Below are positions 12,981-26,241 of a stretch of 64,000 nt of DNA, piece after piece (position 1 is the stretch's first letter; each line of letters opens with the position of its first letter). The stretch comes from Paragordius varius (Eukaryota > Nematomorpha). The position numbers and the translations under genes are program-made. Where the stretch lies: NCBI GenBank assembly GCA_964247055.1, contig OZ176050.1:9424001-9488000 (forward strand), read 5' to 3'. The notes under the pieces are model-generated. The model was given only the letters and a program-made list of their open reading frames with translations, was not told the origin of the DNA and ran no database searches.

Positions 12981-13954
12981 TAGGATATATATTTCCAAAT
13001 ATCATTTTAAAGTTTTTAAGCTATGCCGCTCTTTGGAAAAGTGTGGCCTAAAAGCTTTTTATTCGTTATCTATCAAAAATTAAAATGAAAAAATTGTGTT
13101 AAGAGGTTTCAACCTCATAGACCAGAAGTTAGAGGCCCTAAACACACCATAATTGTTCCAACAATCTCAAGATAAAAACCCCGAATATACTTCTAAGTGT
13201 ATATATAAGCAAAAATATTTGATTAAAGAGTCAAATAATAATGAGCAAAAGCATAACTAATAGTAATTCCTTCCTTCTAATAAATTTATTAATATTAGTT
13301 TTAGGATATTTCATTTATCACACAATAATTTTTTTCTCATATAAAAATCACTGTACATAATTGTTTTCATTTATATAAAAATATATTGTATGGATCGTTT
13401 ATCTATTTTTAAATAATAATTATAATTAATATAATCTCTATCTGTGATAATAAAATAATATATTTAGGATTTTGATAAAATATTAAATATAAAACATTTA
13501 ATTGGCTAAATGGACTAATTTCAATGTTTATATATAAATAATTTACAAGACCAATCGTGATGATATAAAAATGTTATATTGCATAAATTTAACAACGATT
13601 CATCAATGGCACATAGGTTGGGGCACATTAAAAAAGAAAGATTTCAACAATTAGAACAAAAAAGGAAGGACCATGATGTAAAATAAGTTTAACGATCAAT
13701 CCTATTTGCAATATATTGTTTTAACCAGTGCATAATTTTTTAGCGTAATTTATCGCATAGAGCTATTTAAAAAGGCTGAGTTAACGGATAAAGTTAAGGT
13801 TAAAAGTTAGGAAATTTACGTTGCTGCATTCAATGAGAGGAGGCAGTGAAAGAATTTTGAATTCATATATACTATACATACAGTTATTTTATACCCGTCT
13901 TTAATTACATTAACAAATTTTTGTGATCAGGTGTTTAGTTTTTAAAATATAACA
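12981..13954. other. 3' flank of the PDE8 gene
   Basis: AT-rich. On the minus strand ATTAAA occurs about 50 bases past the PDE8 stop and could serve in polyadenylation. A 26-codon plus-strand ORF at 13605-13685 is noted but not called as a gene. Confidence 0.45.
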
Positions 13955-16900
13955 TTATGTATTATCTGGCTTAGGTATGGAATTAGGCATAGTTGAAGAC
14001 ACCGAACCTAGATTTGAATTCGTAACAGATACAGGTATATTGGTAAGATTGGCTCCAGATGCCGATTGAAAATTACTAAGTCTTTTATGTTTAACATCTT
14101 CGGCCATTATTTTCCAATATCTGTAATTGTAACGTAAGTTATCCATTAGTTCCGGGACACCGCAAAAAGCTAGAAATATACGAGGAAAAAATATATGATA
14201 ACTGAACCCATGATAAGCTAATTTTTATAAACTATAAAAATAATTATCTCACTCAACTTAAAAATTTATTTTAAAATAGTTAATGGATTTTAAATCAAAG
14301 GTATATAACCATCTTAAATATATAAAATTAAAAACTAATATATCAATGATATGCTTTACTTATATAAAATAAATTTTAGTACGAAAAGGAAAAAAGAGAC
14401 TTCTGCTTAAACTCGTTCTTAAAATAAAAGAATAAATATAATTAAATGTAGCTTACAATCCCATGCATCAAACATGCCATTAACAAAATAATCTATGAAA
14501 GAGATCTGTGATTGAGGTATGCTACAAACCTTACGATCGAACGTAGGCATTACAACAGGTAAATTTAATCGCCTTTCTTCATCCGTCTAAAAATTAATAT
14601 TATTTTATGGAATTTTCACAATTTCGTACTGTTGTTTTGTAGTTATATATATTATTAATTCATAATACTGTTCAATAAAATCCGCAAACAAAAAAAATTT
14701 ATGATATATTTTAAATGTATTTAATGGCAATCATATTGAATAACACTGGTAACCAGTTAAAAACAAAGTAATAAAATTTATCATTTTAAGTGGTCTAAAT
14801 TTGATTTTTTTTGAAAACTTGGATTAAAGGTGCAAATTTTAACCAAGATTTACTAGTAAACACAAAATGAATCTCTAATAAATAATTATATAATAGAAGT
14901 TTGGAATTGTTAATGAGTTTAAAATATAATAATTACCTGTTCAAAATATTCTTCGGCTATACGCTTTGACCATTCCTTACAAATATCTAAAGGTCTACAA
15001 GGATTGGATACATCTGCGCATTTTATCATCATATCCAGGATGAGGGCACGATGCTTTTGAGCATCTTCAGCAGTTACGTGCAAGTTACGACCTATCACAA
15101 AGAATTTTTATAAAATAAATATGCATTTAAAAAGTGTCATTTAATGTACCAAAAATATCTATATTAAACTATGGTTGACACTTAAAATATTAAAAAAATA
15201 AAATATATATGTGATATTTTCTTAACCAATTAAAACTTATAAACCAGGTTAAACTTGATAGTACTATTATATATGTTTGGATTCATTCCTTTTATATTGC
15301 AATATACAATTTAAACCACCCAACAACATCAGTTAAACAAAGTAAATAAAAAATTTAATTTTAACCTGTTTTAATTTCACATTGTGTAGATTTAAATTAA
15401 ATATTTTAAACGAAATACTCTTTTACACCATGCTAAATATTGAATTGTTTTTTAAATTAAATTCCAATTTTTTAATCTCTACAAGAAAAACAAATTCGCC
15501 TAAATTGTTGCAATCAGTATAATATATCATGTAAAAAAGTGTCTGTATACTAGATTCATTGGTAGAAGATGAATCGTCAATATCATCGTTCATGGAAGTA
15601 CTTCCGCGCGGTGTGCTTTTAATATTTGCACTGCTGCTCGTTTGATTTATAACTATATTTGCAATGGTATCTGTTTGTGATAATCTATATGGACCACCGC
15701 TTTCTTTTGACGTAACAATAACATTTGTTGAAGCATCCTTTTCGTCCACAAAAGTTTTGTTTGCAGATATTAATGTAGAAGGTTCATCAAGACCTGCGGA
15801 AAGCATAGCATCAGTTCCAACTAAAAGTTCAATTAAAACTTCCCGCCATATATTACGGTGTGCACCCGCATGTTGCGAAGTTGTAGGTAAATCATCTAAT
15901 ATTTCATTATCATCATCTTGCTGTTGGGATGATAAAATATTTTGTGTTGACTCGGCCAATGTCGCGTTTTGGGGTTGTGTTTGACTAGAGGAAGTATTAT
16001 CGTCGGAAGGGAGCTCTTGTAAAGATTTGGGTGTTAACGCTACAATGTATATGGAAAAAAATGCTGTATTATAAAATTTCTAAATTTAGTCATTCATTAT
16101 TATAGATGAATCACAAAACCGAATTAAAGAAGTATTTGAATATTTTACGTTCGACAAAGATTAATAGCAATAATTAAAATTTATATTTTAACTAAATTCA
16201 ATTATTAAATAACTCAAATAATATTTAAATTATTTTTACTCTTATATGCATATAAAAATAAAATTTTACAAGAGAGTTAGTTATTAAATATTACTTGCAT
16301 TGCTATTGTCATGGTCAAGAAAAAAGTAAACATGATCGCCGATTTCTATTAATAATTACCAAACTGGTTTCAAATTTTTAACAATTTTTTTCACAATATA
16401 ATATTTTACAGTTTTTCCATGTCCATACCACATATTAAAATGTCAAATAAACATTTTAACACTAAAATCAGACACACAATGTGCGCCATATGCGTGTTTG
16501 ATTTAATATAAGTTTATGATTGTTCATCTAATTTTTTTCGATTTACTTTCATCACTAGGCCTAATAGTGTGCTCGGAAACATCTGAGGCAAGTGAATCTT
16601 TGGAAGTAACAGTAAATATTGGTTTTAGGGAGCTTTCTGGTTCAATAATTTTGTTTTCGCTTGTGACAGAATCGGTTTCTGCTATATTATCTCTCATAAC
16701 CTTCAGTAGGGCAGATTCTAAGTTTTGAGGCTTTACAGGAACATTTTTAGATTTGTCATTTTTATCTTTTTCGCTTTTGACTTTATCTGTTAAGTATGTA
16801 TATAGAATTTATAATACAAATTTATAAAAGTTTTTAAACATAATATAGAAGTGTCTTTCGAAAAAAAGAGCAATAAACGAAAAATTGAAGATGGATAAAT

Positions 16901-17793
16901 GTGAGCTAAATTACGTTAAAGATTGTCGATTTTTTCCACAAAATTAATGATCCCAAAAATTTTAAGTAATTTTCTATGATTATCACCATTAACCAATGTT
17001 AAATCTTTGAGATATCCTTTCAATTTTTAACACAAAATAATATTTTATTGAGTATTAATTATTTATTTTTCGTATGAGAATGTTAAAATGAGCTCATTAT
17101 TATACTGTGAAATATCCAATATAAATTTTATTAAACTTCATGCATATAAAATATGATATATAGTTAATTATCGATGATTGCCATTAAGGCCTTATTTAAA
17201 GTATAAAACCTACCGTTATTTGTGATTGCAAATAACCCAAAATAAAAGCTGCTTATATGATTCAATCGATCGAATTGATGGTAAACGTTTATATATAATT
17301 AAGAGATGATATTTGAGGATCAGATAATTATCATGTCTGACGTATTTTATTAAAAAACACCGAACCATACAAAAAGATTTCACAAAAAAAAGTTATAATG
17401 TTAAATTAGGAAATTTGATAATTATGTTGCTTGGCCATCTCTAAAATGGTAAACTCACTAAATTCCCTTTTTTGCTTATGATATACTCTAGGTATATTCT
17501 TCACATAATTTATCATTTAGTATACCATTTACAATTCAAATTAACCCTTAAACTATTTAAATTTACCCTCAAACAATTCAAATTCACCCTAAAAATAAAT
17601 TATGTGTTCTCAAGATAATATATCTTATCATTAATATGAATTATATTTTTACGATATAGTTTGAAAGTTTTTCAGCTTCATATTAATTTTACACTGTAAA
17701 TTTTTTTTTAAAAAAGGTAATTAAATCTTAAAAAAACACATAATTTATTTTAGGGTGAATTTTAATTGTTCAAGGGTGAATTTGAACTGTAAA

Positions 17794-17827
<34 letters not shown>

Positions 17828-20800
17828 TGTGTGCAAAAAAATTTTTAACAAATTTTTTTTTATGAGACAGCTTATGACCAGCGTATTCATTTGCCGCAAA
17901 AATTTTTATTCATTGACGACCTACTTTGGAATATTGAGAGAAAATCATCAAAATTGGGCAAAAAGTGTATATATATATATATATATATATCCATTTACAG
18001 TTAATCCTCGAACAATTCAATTTCACCCTTGAACAATTCAAATTCACCCTAAAATAAATTGTGTTTATTAAGATAAAATATTAACTATATTTTTAAAGGA
18101 TAAAATTTCGTTTTAAATTAAAATAGTACTGAAAAAATAATAAATTATGCCATAAAAATATATAATATGATGAGTTATATTGGCCCGAAAACACTTATTT
18201 TATTTTTAGGGTGAATTTGAATTGTTCAAGGGTGATTTTGAATTGTAAATGGTTTATATGTATATCAGCACATTCGAAAAAAAAGCTTTATGCTCTATAA
18301 CTTAATAAGAAAGAGTTTTTCCAAAATTTATGTATACCATACCAATTAGTGGGGATTGTTGTTTTCCAGAGCCGGCAGAAATAACAACATCGCGAGAGCC
18401 ACGTCTACTGTTTGTGACACTTGTAAAGGTTGAGGAAGATTTCGAAGACCCTGATGTTCCAAATCTCTTGTAACGCTGACCATGGCTACCATACGCCGCG
18501 GTGTTTATAATATTATTTGCAACTATAATTTAAATTAAATTAATTTTGTCGTTTACCGTGTGAAATTATGGGGACAAAACATAAAAACTAAAAGGCAAAT
18601 ATTTTTAAAACAGCCATAATATTTAAAAGTATTGTTTTGGGGTGCCAAATAAGAAATACTGATGTAAATTTTTATACTCTCTAATCTATTTCACTATTGT
18701 AACCGTAAAATTATATAATAAAAAAGTATGGGGGTGCCTTTTATTAAATAAAAATATTTGTCTTTTGGTTTTTACATTTTGTCTTTAAAATTTGTCGTTT
18801 TAAGAAGGCGTCGTGGTAGAATGATGAAGGAATCAACTTGTACACTATGCGAATTAAATTCAAAGAACAAAACTTATCAATTATCTATCTATAATTTATC
18901 AAAGTCTCATAAAAAATGATAAAATATTAAATTTAGATTATAATATCATAATTACAAGATTTTAAATTATACAAAAGTTTTGATTGAAGAATAAAATAAA
19001 TAGAAAAAGAAACCTGAGTATTTTTTACCACGAGCTTTAATTAATGCCTGACATTTGTCGAGAAAAGTCAAAAATTTGGAAAGAATCTCAAAGTGTTTGG
19101 CCATTTCTGTAGCTAAAACCATTTCAATCACAACAGTACGGAGTGTTTTAAAATCATCGCTAAATACAAAAAATAATCATTATTGTAATAGTCGTTTTCA
19201 ATTATGTAAATACAATGGCTAATTAAAATAATTGTAAGTATATTATGTCAATTTTATTATTAAGTAAAACAAATAAAATATTAGTTTATTAAAACAAAAA
19301 TGAGCAATAATACTTATTGAGATTCTTAAAGATATTGCACTCATCATTTTGAAGTGTTAACTTGAATGCGTAAGCTACATGATGATTTTCTAATACTGAT
19401 CTAAAAAATATTAAATAAAAATAGAATTATTATATGTAAAATGTTTATAAAAAATCACCTCATTCTGCAAGATTTTCGTTACTTCCTTAAAATTTAATTT
19501 CTGCCTACAAAATATGGTAAATATATTTCTTAAATACTAAATATTAAACTAAAAAAGGTATATTCATTGAGAAAGTTTACGCTATATGGAAAATCCATTT
19601 CAATTTGTTCTGTAAAAAAGTACTTTTTCAAAAATGATAAACTCTATAAATAATAAGTGCCATATATATAGCATTTTGTATGTATTGCTAGTTTTCAATA
19701 AATATTACCAAATAACATATATACGAAGTACAATAATATTGAGACAGACTCATTTTTTTCGATTTCTACAGCAATTAGCCAATATTAATGCTCTTTGTTG
19801 AATATGCTATGCTAAGTGACATTATTATTAAAAAACTAGCTTGTATATAATATATCTATGTATGTAAAAAACTTGTCATTGTAAAGGAGTGCCAATTCAT
19901 GACGTGAATTGCAAAGAAAGGCAGAATTCCGCCCAGGATGATCTAAATCATGAACCGTGGCTGCAATAAGGGCTCCCATAACCTCATGATCTTCCAACAC
20001 CTCCTATAACAAAATAGTACACAATAATTATAATTAAAAATATGAAGACAAAACATAAAAACTAGTAAAAAACAAAAATTACCAATCTATATTTTTACTT
20101 CGTATTTTGCAACCAAAACAATAGTTTATATTAAAAAATCAAGGTTTAAAAAATTGTTGTCTGTAAAATTTAACATATATATATATAATTTTCATACTTT
20201 TTCTCCTAATAACTTCAATTTTACTGTATTTTAAAAAATTTCAAATTTTAAAAAAGTATTATTTTTCTTAAATTTTTAAATAAGCCCAAATTTATTACTT
20301 TAATCAAGGGATTTTGTAGGAAAAAAGCCGTAGCCTGTAACACATCTGCAGCATGAGACGAATTATGATACCAATTACCATTTCGGTAATGCGATTCAAT
20401 CATCTGAAGCCAGGAATGAAGTGTATGGGGTGAACATTTTAAATAATCACAAACGCCAAATCGTTGGAATATACGCATAGCCAAGTAATATAATGGTCTG
20501 GAAGAAAATTAATTTTTAAATAGATGGTGAGAAATAAGGAGAGAAATTTAGAATTTAATATTGTAAATTATACATATTTAGAATTTAGAAATAAATAATT
20601 TTTTCAATTCATAAAAAATAAACAAATAATCAAACTTTTTGTTAGATAAACGCTCAAGGTGAAATATGGGGAAATCCCAAGCGTTATCTTTGTAAATAAG
20701 TTGCTGAATATCTGCAGGGACTTCTAACAAAGATTGCGACTCGATACTATCTTGCGGGGCTAAAAAATAGATATTACTTAGCTATTTTATTGCACATCTA

Positions 20801-23800
20801 AATAATATTTTAAAAAAATTTGTTGAATTTGAAAAACTTACATTGTGATGAATGTTTTCGCATAAGATTTGGCCGAGACAGACGAGGTTCCTACATATTA
20901 ATTGTAAGGTAGATTTAAAGATATGAAAAATAAAAAACATTAATTGTAATACAGGGGTGCCCAACTTGAGGGCCTCTGAGATATAAAGTCGGCTCGCTAA
21001 AATTTGGAATTAATTTGGAAAAATATGCTAATAAAATCTTAGTAAAATTGATAATTCCTCAAATAAATTTACTCAAGAAGTCAATTCAATTGGCAACGAA
21101 TTAAAAAATGTTGTTCTATTGTGTTTGCGTTTTAAAAACAAAATATTTAAGAATGCCCATATACAGTAAAAACGCAAAAATATAAAGACAAAGATACTTT
21201 AAAAGACAACCATACATTTTTAAACCTATTTTTTTCCTATATAAATAATTTATACAAAATCATAAAATATATAATTGAATGTGTTACCAATATACATCTC
21301 TATTCCATACATTGCAATTACGAACAATTATTTAATTTTTATTTAAACAATGTGTCAGTCTAAAAAAAAATTTGTCTTTTATTTTGCGTTTTACAAATAA
21401 ATTTAAATGCCCATATATATTTCAAATGAGGCACGCACGGTTTTTGAGTCAAAAATACGGCCCACGAAGACATTTAAGAAGAACAACCCTGTTTGAAGTT
21501 ATAAAAAGTTATTTTTACCAAATTTAATCCTGCCAAGGTGCCGACTAAATCAGTGGTAATTTTTTCTTCTTCATCTTGTATCATCCGTTCATAATCGGAC
21601 GCATTAGTACAGGATAAACTTTGTTTTATGTCTGAAGCTGTTTTAAAAATATATTATAAATATATTCTATAATCAGGTACCGTAAAAGAGTATTCATAAC
21701 TTTAATAAAACAGTTTAACGCCTATTTTAAATTGTCAAAAATTATTGAGGCTTTATATGATCACCATAATTTAATAAGCAGATAAAAAAATGTAAATTTG
21801 TAAAACTAAAATTTATGTTGGAGATTTCTGGAAAAAAAACAATTTATCTAATATAGCTGTAGCCTTGCAATAAAGTGTAAATATCAATAACCAACATAAC
21901 CTATAAATTAAACATTAACACTTAATCTAAATTTTAAATAGTAAAAGCCTATCCATTACTTTTAGCAAGTGCATCTCCTGCCGTCTCAGGAGTATCATTA
22001 GCTTTTGTAATAAAATTATTGAAGACGTTAGTTGTTTGAATAACTGTGGTGGGTGTTCTGTCACCTCCACCATGGTAAACTGAATTTGCAGGTTCATCTA
22101 AAATAAATTCAAAATACCAATTTTTTATATACATTGTTTTAAACACAAAAATATTAAATTTACAAAAGCTATGATTACTGTAATGATATTTGGTTGAACT
22201 AAATAATTGGGAAGGGTTGAGAGAGTATAATTCAGTAGATGTGTGCAAAATATCTAGGGCCCTTTCCAAGGCTTGTGAAATATTTAGCGGTGAGCTTTGT
22301 TGTGCGGCCGTTAAAATATTTATAATCTAAAAAAAATATAGATTGGCTAAGTTTTCATTATTTTAATAAATTCAAACAAGTATAATCAGAATGAATCAGC
22401 AAAATATTTAAGATTTTTAGAATAATATTGGACACAAGTTTACAGCAAAATCATTCAATGTTATAAAAAGTTTAATATAACGATTTGTAGTCAAATTGCT
22501 AATTTAAAATAGGATTGGATATATTTATATAGTAGAGATAAAAGATTGTTTTAACATAGTTGTATATTTAAAAGTAGTATTTTGGATATTTATTAGTAGA
22601 GTCAAACCGGTTATGATTTATAGCAGAAAGTGTGACGGCAACGATATAAATCAAAATTATGGTAGTAGTATTTGTAAATGGTAAAATTTAACCTTTATTT
22701 TTATTAAATGTTTATTAATTAAAAGTTAGTAACTAATAAATTATTTAATTTCATTATAAATTTGATGACATATTTTTGCATTTAATGACTGGTTATGACC
22801 TTAAATGACTAAATTCTTATGCAGTCAGGCCTGATAATATTTTTTGACACGTTAAAATTTATTTCTAGATTAATACTGTAATCCCCCCATAATGAGGCCG
22901 TTTGCGGGAAAAAATGCACGGGTCATTATCCAGAACATGACCGTTTTTAAAATTGTATATATAAAATTAAATTTTTTGAATAAAATATAATTAATATTGA
23001 TGATTTAAAAAATATTCTACAGGTATTTAAAAAATTAGGAAAAATAAATAAATTTATCTTTCTTTTTTTGGTCCATTATTAGTAACCCACTATGCCCAGA
23101 AAGTAGTAAATTTATCGAAAGAGTGTGTTTAACTAAAAAAAATTAATTCAAAAATTAAGACCTGATTTAAAATTTTAAAAAATGCGTAAAGATCAACATA
23201 AGTTGATAACTGATAGGTACTTTTTGTTTAAAAGCTCATTAAAAAGGGGCAGATTTAATATAAATATGGTAAACTAATGAATTACTTTTGTTATGGGAGC
23301 TTCGATAGTCATCGATTTGATACGCGCCAACGAAGGTCTTCGTATATTCATATCTGCTATATAAGAAATAAGACAATAGTTATTTGTTGCAAATATTGAC
23401 ATAAACAGCAAATTAGTTGAGCAAACAAAATGACAAAGCTTAATCTATTTTTAACTATAATGAAATATACAAACATTTTTACAAAATACTATTTGAAAAA
23501 TAATACTTTTTAGGAAAAAAAACAAATTAAAATATAAAAACAGAACATGTAAATTTGTGTTTTTGGTCTTAATTGTTAATTGAGGACTAAAACTTTAATT
23601 TTTTAAGATATAGTAAAACCTCCTAATAATGACCACAAGGTTGAAAAATCATATGGCTCTATAGCCACACCTTGATGCTTCTTTTTTCAAATATAATATA
23701 AATTAATTTGCCCTTTTTCATTTAATATTAAATATAATTAATTGTTCAAAAATAATAAAAAAAATTTGTAGTGTTTTAAATATTCTATACTCAGTCGTAA

Positions 23801-26186
23801 CTTACTGTTGTTGTAGTTTATGAAAGCTAATTATAAGATTAGAAAAGTGCTTGATAAACAACATTAAACTAAAAATATTAACCGGCGCTGGTTATTGAAT
23901 AAAGTTTTTCGATATAAGCAAAACTATTATGCAAATGTTAATATGGTTAAAATTATTTCAGTTGAAATATGTTAATACAGGGTTGCTTTAATGCACAAGG
24001 GTATGGGGCATCAGAGCCTTTGGCCGGAAGCGAGGAACAGGCGCTACCACGCCTCGGAAAATACATGTGTGTTTCAACTAAAAACGAAAAAAAAGAGAGA
24101 AATAAGGCGGTTAGTATTATGTTATGTAAGTAAAGGAGAAAATATTAGATCACTTATTTTGAAAAATATTAAAAATAAGCAGGTAAAAGCATTGAGTAAA
24201 AACTGTTTTTGGTAGGTAGAACCACAAATTAAAAGTAAGACAAATGATTCTGAATACAAAGCATTTATTACAAAATAATATTTTGATCACGGTTTATATG
24301 CTTTTAAAATTTGCACCACAAAGTTGTATATAAAATAAAAAGCAATAATAGAATAAATAAGGTTGACAATAAAAAGGCGAGTTTAATTCTTGCAAAAGAT
24401 ATTTTGATTTTAATCAATTAGTCAATTTATATAACAAAGATAATATATATTTTGTACCATTTTTTATGTTTGGAGAACTATAGGTGTGGTTATGCATTAC
24501 ATTTACATCTTCCATTACAGGATTTCTTACATTTACGATTTGCAAAAGATCCCTAAATTGTAAAACTAATTATAATATGAATAATTCAAAAATAAAATTA
24601 ATACATATTTTTTGCATAATTTTGAATTGCAAAATAAAAATGAATTAATACAATAAAACGAACCCTTTATTATTGATGATAGGGATAGATGTACAATGGT
24701 GCCATATAGCTTGACCGTTTTTTGTTTCAAGAACTAGTGTACCTTCCCATACCTATAAACAAATAAAAATATTGATAAATGTCCAAGATGACATAGCTAT
24801 TTTAGTTTCTTATAAATACGGTATAATTAAAATATATTTTATTTTTTTGGGTCGGCTTATAATGTGAGTTTACAAAAAAATAGTTTGCCCTTGATTTGAC
24901 GAATGAGATATATATCGTAAATAAAATAAATTTAAGCATTTATTTTTATTCGTTTTAATAGATAATTATAAATATTATTTACTTTTCCTTTCAGTAAAAT
25001 TTTTCGGGCCAATTCTAAACAATCAACGTTGCTGTGCGGCATATAAAGTTTGTTGCTACAACCAATCAATTCATCCGTCGTGTATTCACTCAGGTTTTCA
25101 AAAGCTTTATTGACATACTGAAAGGATAAATATAGCATATATAACCTTTTCAGAAGTATATCCGAAAAAATGTATAAGATTTTTATGGAAAAAAATTATA
25201 GCCACTCAGTAAATCTCTGTACCTATTCTGGTATAAAAAACTAATTTTATTTAATACTAGAATATAAAGTGCCGTCATAGTCGGTTATAAAAAGTCGATA
25301 AACCAAACAAATATCCGAAAAAAACTAATCACTTCCATTTTGTAATGAAAGAGATTTCTTGTGTAATATACCTACCTGTATTTCTTTGTCCATGGTGACA
25401 ATATCAATGGCATCCAATACCTCATCAAGTGCGGCAAATAAGGCATTGGTCGCATGCAATTTGCATCGAAGGATAAATGCATCATTTTCAAGCATAATTA
25501 ATTCGTTAACGCACGCCGTTTCACTTTCATTTGCCATTACGTACTAGAATAAACCAAATACAAAATAATTATGTGACAATAATATTAAAAGTAAATGAAT
25601 AGTAATTAATCCTAATAATAATATAACTTGGAACTTTGTGTTTAAAGCCTTAAAAAAGTGGATCGCCTATGCGCAGGTCTGAAATATAAAAATTGTTTTT
25701 AGATTTCTCAAGTCGCATTTTAAGACATAATAAATTATAATTATACATTTATTGAATTCAAGGTATAATAAAAAGCGTTAAAACTATTTAATAGAGACAA
25801 TACTCAGTTTAAATGTGAAACAAATAAAATGTGTTTAAATTTATATAAATATTATTTGACTATAACATTAAAAACCGGCAAAAAACCTAATTATGTTTTT
25901 AAATTTTATACGCGATTCAATTTCCAACAAAAACAAATAAAATACCACTACTCAACCGATTTTAATTTCTGGACCTGATTATAATTTGATTATATGGATA
26001 TGAAATTCACAAATCATATAGAGGACGTTTTAAGGTTTGGTCAAATCATATTTTTTGTTTCTAAAAAATGTTTTAGGGATTCTTAATGTTTTAGATTATG
26101 CTGATAAAAGAAATAACAAATAAAAATCAAAGTAAACAATGAATTTAGAAGATGAATTAGATTTTACATTATTTTATAATAAAGAA

Positions 26187-26241
<55 letters not shown>

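Noticed and set aside
13605-13685. Short ORF MAHRLGHIKKERFQQLEQ...
   Set aside because: Reads protein-like but is only 26 codons, with no splice context, family or partner; left uncalled.
15664-15984. Plus-strand 106-codon ORF
   Set aside because: Antisense shadow of the PDE8 loop exon, whose frame and splice phases are supported.
22865-23680. Possible pogo/Tigger ends (TACTGTAATCCCCCCATAATGA; TATAGTAAAACCTCC)
   Set aside because: The two ends face the same way and the region overlaps a genuine PDE8 exon at 23286-23356, so they cannot bound one element.
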